DNA of 64,000 bases, taken from Terrabacter sp. MAHUQ-38. GTDB lineage: Bacteria; Actinomycetota; Actinomycetes; Actinomycetales; Dermatophilaceae. The position numbers and the translations under genes were made by a program. Positions 60,285 to 64,000 of this stretch are shown here, piece by piece. The notes beneath the pieces are model-generated. The model searched no databases. It worked only from the letters and a program-made list of their open reading frames with translations, and was not told the origin of the DNA. Where the stretch lies: contig NZ_JACVCU010000005.1 in NCBI RefSeq assembly GCF_014518425.1, positions 678 through 64,677 on the forward strand, read 5' to 3'. Each line of letters opens with the position of its first letter. Positions within the stretch are counted from its first letter, which is position 1.

Positions 60285-61142
60285 GTGACACAGCCCCACG
60301 TGACGCAGCCCTTCGGAGCCCGGCTACAGCGCGCCATGCGCGCGCACGCTCCGTTGTGCGCTGGCATCGACCCGCACCGCCGGCTCGTCGAGTCCTGGGG
60401 ACTGACCTACGACGTCGCCGGTCTCGAGCGCTTCGCCCTGACGTGCGTCGAGGCCTTCGCCGGGCGGGTCGCGGCCGTGAAGCCGCAGTCGGCGTTCTTC
60501 GAGGTGTTCGGCAGCCGGGGCATCGCCGTCCTCGAGCGCGTGCTCACCGAGCTGCGCGAGGCGGGAACGCTGACGATCCTCGACGCAAAGCGCGGCGACA
60601 TCGGCTCGACCATGACCGCCTACGCCGAGGCGTACCTCGGCAAGGACGCCGTGGCACCGCCCGACGCGCTCACGGTGAGCCCGTACCTCGGCTACGAGTC
60701 GCTACGCCCGGCGATCGACCTCGCGGAACAGACCGGCCGCGGCCTCTTCGTCCTCGCCCTCACGTCGAACCCCGAGGGCGCGAGCGTCCAGCACGCGACC
60801 CGTGACGGCGAGTACGTCGCCGGGTCGATGGTGCGTGGTGCCGGCGCCGACAACGCCTCCGCACGCCTCCGCGGCGAGCTCGGCAGCGTCGGCCTCGTCA
60901 TCGGCGCCACGGTGGGCACCGCGGTGCACGACCTCGGTCTCGACCTCGTCGCGGCGGCGACCCCGGTGCTCGCGCCTGGCTTCGGTGCGCAGGGCGGCAC
61001 CGTCGAGTCCCTCGCGCACACGTTCGGGAGCGCACGCGACCAGGTCCTGGTCGCCTCGAGCCGCGAGATCCTGGCGGTCGGCCCCGAGCCGAGCCGCCTC
61101 GTCGGGCAGCTGGGACGGGTCGCGGACGCGCTGCGCCCCTGA
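60285..61142 (+). CDS. pyrF: Orotidine 5'-phosphate decarboxylase
   Basis: 285 residues, the longer actinobacterial type. LCAGIDPHRRLVESWGL, VKPQSAFFEVFGSRG, and the catalytic Lys in LDAKRGDIGSTMTAYAEAYL are conserved. APGFGAQGGTVESL binds phosphate. It yields UMP, the last step of the pathway and the PyrR co-repressor. GTG 60285 has GGAG six bases upstream. The frame upstream is a pyrD shadow. Confidence 0.96.
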   Translation: MTQPHVTQPFGARLQRAMRAHAPLCAGIDPHRRLVESWGLTYDVAGLERFALTCVEAFAGRVAAVKPQSAFFEVFGSRGIAVLERVLTELREAGTLTILDAKRGDIGSTMTAYAEAYLGKDAVAPPDALTVSPYLGYESLRPAIDLAEQTGRGLFVLALTSNPEGASVQHATRDGEYVAGSMVRGAGADNASARLRGELGSVGLVIGATVGTAVHDLGLDLVAAATPVLAPGFGAQGGTVESLAHTFGSARDQVLVASSREILAVGPEPSRLVGQLGRVADALRP

Positions 61143-61175
61143 GGGCCGCTGGTCCTGCGCGGGTATGAGCCGCGC

Positions 61176-61634
61176 ATGACCCAGCGTATGGCTCACGCCG
61201 TGTCACCTCGCCGACTGCTCGCCGTCGCCGCGATCGCCCTGACCGTGCCGTTCGCCGCCGCGTGCGCGTCGAGTGTGCCGCCGACCACGGGGTCCTCGAG
61301 CGCGTCAGCTGCCCCGACGACGTCGAGCGTGACGGCGACCGCCGCAGGCGACGCGTACTGCGACGCGCTCAAGGACGGCCAGAAGGAGCTCGAGTCGATC
61401 TCGAGCAACATCACCGACCAGGCGGCGCTCAAGCAGGGCCTGGCCGTGCTCCAGAAGATCAGGGCTTCGGCGCCGCCCGAGGTCGAGCATGCCTGGGACG
61501 ACTTCATCGCGTTCGTCGACGCGGCAGCCGCCGGCAACACGAGCGCCATCGTCGGGGCCCTGGAGAAGATGCAGGCGGCCGGGACGACGATCGAGACCCA
61601 CGCGAAGGCGACGTGCAACATCGACATGCAGTGA
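61176..61634 (+). CDS. Small lipoprotein, paralogue 1
   Basis: 152 residues. The signal peptide has a lipobox FAAAC, then a Ser/Thr/Ala linker to about residue 57. The mature helical domain carries YCDALKDGQKELES, PPEVEHAWDDFIAFVD and ETHAKATCNID. Two cysteines (after the linker and near the end) probably form a disulphide. The next gene encodes a clear relative. Start is ATG 61176 or 61188. Function unknown. Confidence 0.8.
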   Translation: MTQRMAHAVSPRRLLAVAAIALTVPFAAACASSVPPTTGSSSASAAPTTSSVTATAAGDAYCDALKDGQKELESISSNITDQAALKQGLAVLQKIRASAPPEVEHAWDDFIAFVDAAAAGNTSAIVGALEKMQAAGTTIETHAKATCNIDMQ

Positions 61635-61694
61635 CGCGGTCCTGACGCCCGCTCGCGAGCCCGGGCCCGCCGGGACGACCCGACGCCCACGGCA

Positions 61695-61700
61695 TACGGT
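61695..61700 (+). promoter_or_regulatory. -10 box TACGGT for leaderless lipoprotein gene
   Basis: TACGGT lies six bases before ATG 61707 and overlaps a GTATGCCG octamer copy (core 61691-61697, reverse). Confidence 0.45.
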
Positions 61701-61706
61701 GTCCCC

Positions 61707-62108
61707 ATGCGAACGACCGCCTTGAGCGCGCGCCGGTCGAGCCGGTCGAGCCGGTGGGTGGCCCTCCTCCTGCTGTCGACGGTCCTGCCCGTCGCGTCCT
61801 GCTCCAACGGCTCCACGTCGTACTGCGACGCGGTCAGGGACGCCGAGCAGGAGTGGAGCGAGGCGGGCGCGAGCCTGCAGGACCCCGCTGCCGCGGCCCG
61901 GCTCGTGACGACCGTCCGACGCATCGAGGCGAGCCCGCCCGACGAGGTCAGGGCCGACTGGAGGAAGCTGCTCGACCTCTTCGAGCGGTTCACCGTCGAC
62001 AACCCGGACCTCAGCTCTCTCACGAAACAGCTGGCGGGGCTCGAGAGCGCGGCGAAACGGGTCGAGACGCACGCGAAGGAGACCTGCGGGGTCGACCTCG
62101 GTCGCTGA
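61707..62108 (+). CDS. Small lipoprotein, paralogue 2
   Basis: 133 residues. The signal peptide has lipobox VASC. The mature part shares the layout of paralogue 1: YCDAVRDAEQEWSE, PPDEVRADWRKLLDLFE and ETHAKETCGVDL. It lacks the long linker. The pair looks like an old tandem duplication. No SD is visible, and the TACGGT box six bases upstream suggests a leaderless transcript. Function unknown. Confidence 0.8.
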   Translation: MRTTALSARRSSRSSRWVALLLLSTVLPVASCSNGSTSYCDAVRDAEQEWSEAGASLQDPAAAARLVTTVRRIEASPPDEVRADWRKLLDLFERFTVDNPDLSSLTKQLAGLESAAKRVETHAKETCGVDLGR

Positions 62109-62154
62109 CACCACGACGTGGAGCACGTCTCGCCTGCCACGCTGGCACCCCGCG

Positions 62155-62184
62155 TTGCGGCGCGGACGGACGACTGGCTAGGTT
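62155..62184 (+). promoter_or_regulatory. mihF promoter
   Basis: TTGCGG (62155-62160), 18 bases, TAGGTT (62179-62184). The leader of about 70 bases ends with SD AAGGAG near 62247. Confidence 0.45.
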
Positions 62185-62262
62185 CGGCGGAGACAACACG
62201 CGAGGCGTGAAGGACGGCGGGGCGCACGGGCGTTTCCGCAGGCAGCAAGGAGACCGAAGACC

Positions 62263-62580
62263 GTGGCGCTTCCACCGCTCACCCCCGAGCAACGGGCCGC
62301 AGCACTCGACAAGGCTGCAGCCGCACGTCGGGAGCGAGCCGCGGTCAAGAACCGGCTCAAGTACTCCAGCGGCTCGCTCGCCGAGGTCCTCGAGGACGGC
62401 AAGGCCGACCCGGTCATCGGCAAGATGAAGGTCACCGAGCTGCTCGAGTCGATGCCCGGTGTCGGTCGCGTCCGGGCCAGGGCGATCATGACCGAGGTCG
62501 GCATCGCGGAGTCGCGCCGCGTCCGCGGCCTGGGCGCCAACCAGGTCGCTGCGCTGCTGCGCCGCTTCGAGAAGCCGTGA
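62263..62580 (+). CDS. mihF: Actinobacterial integration host factor (mIHF)
   Basis: 105 residues, the mycobacterial-type nucleoid protein unrelated to enterobacterial IHF. The N-terminal helix is basic (PEQRAAALDKAAAARRERA). The helix-two-turn-helix core reads LLESMPGVGRVRARAIMTEV, then GIAESRRVRGLGANQVAALL. It bends and compacts DNA. Its place before gmk-rpoZ is conserved throughout actinobacteria. GTG start; the stop overlaps the gmk start. Confidence 0.95.
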   Translation: MALPPLTPEQRAAALDKAAAARRERAAVKNRLKYSSGSLAEVLEDGKADPVIGKMKVTELLESMPGVGRVRARAIMTEVGIAESRRVRGLGANQVAALLRRFEKP

Positions 62581-63197
62581 TGTCGGCTGAGCAGACCGCG
62601 GAGACGACCCAGCACGACGCACCCGAGCGACCGCGCGGCCGCCTGACGGTGCTGGCCGGACCGACCGCTGTCGGCAAGGGGACCATCGCCGCCTACGTGC
62701 GCACCCACTTTCCAGGTGTCTGGTTCTCGGTCTCGATGACGACGCGTCACCCGCGCCCGGGCGAGGTCGACGGCGTGCACTACCACTTCGTCGACGACCA
62801 CGAGTTCGACCGCCTCGTCGAGGCGGGGGAGTTTCTCGAGTACGCCGTCGTGCACGGCGCTGCGAAGTACGGCACGCCGCGCGGCCCCGTCGAGCGGGTC
62901 ATCCGCGAAGGCCGTGACGCCCTCCTCGAGATCGACCTTCAGGGCGCGCGCCAGGTGCGTGAGACCTGGCCCGACGCCCTCTTCGTGTTCCTCGAGCCCC
63001 CGAGCTGGGACGAGCTCGTCCGCCGTCTCGTCGGCCGGGGCACCGAGGGGGAGGCCGAGCGTGAGCGGCGCCTGTCGACCGCGCGGGCCGAGCTGGCGGC
63101 CAGGAGCGAGTTCGACGAGGTCGTCGTCAACGACGATGTTCGTCGTGCGAGCGAAGAACTCGTATCATTGATGAGGTCGGGACGCGCCGAACGGTGA
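62580..63197 (+). CDS. gmk: Guanylate kinase
   Basis: 205 residues. The P-loop is AGPTAVGKGTI, slightly altered from the usual GPSGVGKST. The GMP-binding part SVSMTTRHPRPGEVDGVHYHF and EYAVVHGAAKYGTP follow, then LLEIDLQGARQV. It phosphorylates GMP. ATG 62580 overlaps the mihF stop; GTG 62577 one codon earlier is equally possible. The rpoZ promoter lies inside its 3' end. Confidence 0.95.
   Translation: MSAEQTAETTQHDAPERPRGRLTVLAGPTAVGKGTIAAYVRTHFPGVWFSVSMTTRHPRPGEVDGVHYHFVDDHEFDRLVEAGEFLEYAVVHGAAKYGTPRGPVERVIREGRDALLEIDLQGARQVRETWPDALFVFLEPPSWDELVRRLVGRGTEGEAERERRLSTARAELAARSEFDEVVVNDDVRRASEELVSLMRSGRAER
63139..63168 (+). promoter_or_regulatory. rpoZ promoter inside gmk
   Basis: TTCGTC (63139-63144), 18 bases, TATCAT (63163-63168), giving a leader of about 120 bases to the rpoZ start. 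Confidence 0.45.
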
Positions 63198-63297
63198 GTC
63201 CCGACCTGATGTGTGCACGCTGAGCGGCGCGATCCGCACCCGGCCGACGTCCCAGCGCACACCTCGAACCCGCTGAAACCAACGAAACGAGATCACT

Positions 63298-63561
63298 GTG
63301 TCCGGTACCCAGGCTGCTCCCATCGGCATCACCAACCCGCCGATCGACGACCTCCTGACCGCCGCCGACTCGAAGTACGCGCTCGTCATCTACTCCGCCA
63401 AGCGCGCCCGTCAGATCAACGCGTACTACTCCCAGCTCCAGGAGGGACTGCTCGACTACGTCGGCCCCCTCGTCGAGACCGAGGTCCACGAGAAGCCCAT
63501 GTCGATCGCCCTGCGCGAGATCAACGAGGGCCTGCTGACCTCCACTCCGACCGAGGCCTGA
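63298..63561 (+). CDS. rpoZ: RNA polymerase omega subunit
   Basis: 87 residues. The conserved helical core is [20 protein letters not shown] then [14 protein letters not shown], with the actinobacterial end [16 protein letters not shown]. It helps fold and hold beta-prime. GTG 63298 lies near an AACGAAACGAGA stretch with only a weak SD. Following gmk and preceding coaBC is the standard actinobacterial order. Confidence 0.95.
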   Translation: MSGTQAAPIGITNPPIDDLLTAADSKYALVIYSAKRARQINAYYSQLQEGLLDYVGPLVETEVHEKPMSIALREINEGLLTSTPTEA

Positions 63562-63589
63562 GCCCCTCCCGGGCCGGCCGGTGCCGCAG

Positions 63590-64000
63590 ATGCGTGTCGT
63601 CCTCGGCGTGAGCGGTGGGATCGCCGCCTACAAGGCCGCGTCCCTGCTGCGGCTCTTCACCGAGCACGGCCATGACGTCACGGTCGTGCCCACCGCGGCG
63701 GCGCTCCGGTTCGTGGGAGCGCCGACGTGGTCGGCGCTGTCGGGCAAGCCGGTCAGCACCGACGTCTGGACGTCGGTGCACGAGGTCCCGCACGTACGCA
63801 TCGCCCAGTCCGCCGACCTCGTCGTCGTCGCGCCGGCCACGGCCGACCTGCTCGCCAAGGCCGCGCACGGCCTCGCCGACGACCTGCTGACCAACACCCT
63901 GCTCACCGCCCGGTGCCCCGTCGCGTTCGCCCCGGCGATGCACACCGAGATGTGGGAGCACCCGGCCACGCAGGCCAACGTCGAGCTGCTGCGCTCGCGC
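63590..64000 (+). CDS. coaBC: CoaBC (Dfp), 3' truncated by window end
   Basis: 137 residues are visible of a protein usually around 400. This is the CoaC flavoprotein half: GVSGGIAAYKAASLLR binds FMN, FVGAPTWSALSGKPV follows, the catalytic His is in VPHVRIAQSADLVV, and PAMHTEMWEHPAT is the substrate-recognition clamp. CoaC decarboxylates phosphopantothenoylcysteine; the CoaB half lies beyond the window. ATG 63590 is preferred; GTG 63581 is in frame. Confidence 0.94.
   Translation, partial: MRVVLGVSGGIAAYKAASLLRLFTEHGHDVTVVPTAAALRFVGAPTWSALSGKPVSTDVWTSVHEVPHVRIAQSADLVVVAPATADLLAKAAHGLADDLLTNTLLTARCPVAFAPAMHTEMWEHPATQANVELLRSR

Overview
The window is a contiguous piece of chromosome from a high-GC Gram-positive actinobacterium. 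Gene order, extreme G/C third positions, frequent GTG starts, GTGA/ATGA gene overlaps, TAnnnT -10 boxes, a mycobacterial-type integration host factor and a translationally acting PyrR leader all point that way. The HAD phosphatase-tlyA-nadK-recN-steA-mctB-pyrG-Nudix order matches Mycobacterium tuberculosis Rv1691-Rv1700. A class 1B PyrD with PyrK argues against mycobacteria and for Micrococcales, with Intrasporangiaceae my best guess. I see no insertion sequence, prophage, CRISPR array, rRNA or tRNA.

Layout. 1-14.6 kb: a long, tightly overlapping plus-strand block. It holds a TPR protein cut by the window edge, a HAD phosphatase, TlyA, NAD kinase, RecN, SteA/MctB, a possible cell-wall-polymer set (MraY/WecA-like transferase, MurJ-like flippase, GT4 glycosyltransferase), CTP synthase, a Nudix hydrolase and a YchJ-like protein. 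15-30 kb: individually transcribed accessory genes. These are an EamA exporter divergent from a LysR regulator, a HelR-type RNA polymerase recycling ATPase with a rifamycin-associated element, a large secreted sugar-dehydrogenase/PKD/LGFP protein, an OafA-like acyltransferase, AspRS, a GNAT-MMPL pair and RarA. 30.4-36.5 kb: a five-gene peptide-type ABC importer in the unusual order permease-SBP-permease-ATPase-ATPase. 36.8-46.2 kb: alaS-ruvX-mltG-aroE-prepilin peptidase-aroC-aroK-aroB-aroQ. 46.3-49.4 kb: a dioxygenase-fold lipoprotein and a second HelD. 49.6-61.1 kb: efp-nusB, then the complete UMP pathway pyrR-pyrB-pyrC-carA-carB-pyrK-pyrD-pyrF behind a PyrR-binding leader. 61.2-64 kb: two paralogous small lipoproteins, then mihF-gmk-rpoZ-coaBC (cut by the right edge).

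How it works together. The window carries de novo pyrimidine synthesis from bicarbonate to UMP, plus CTP synthase, and five contiguous shikimate-pathway enzymes. It also has RNA polymerase maintenance genes (two HelD-family ATPases, omega, NusB), translation (AlaRS, AspRS, EF-P, TlyA) and envelope genes (SteA/MctB, MurJ-like, MltG).

Most notable observations. The octamer GTATGCCG (or its complement CGGCATAC) occurs 25 times, far above chance. It lies in coding and intergenic DNA, on both strands, and once as the two ends of a perfect terminator stem. That pattern resembles known DNA uptake sequences. A terminator whose right arm is triplicated sits between nusB and pyrR. Large inverted repeats flank the second helD. 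At least seven genes look leaderless, and in two of them the -10 box includes the stop codon of the gene before.
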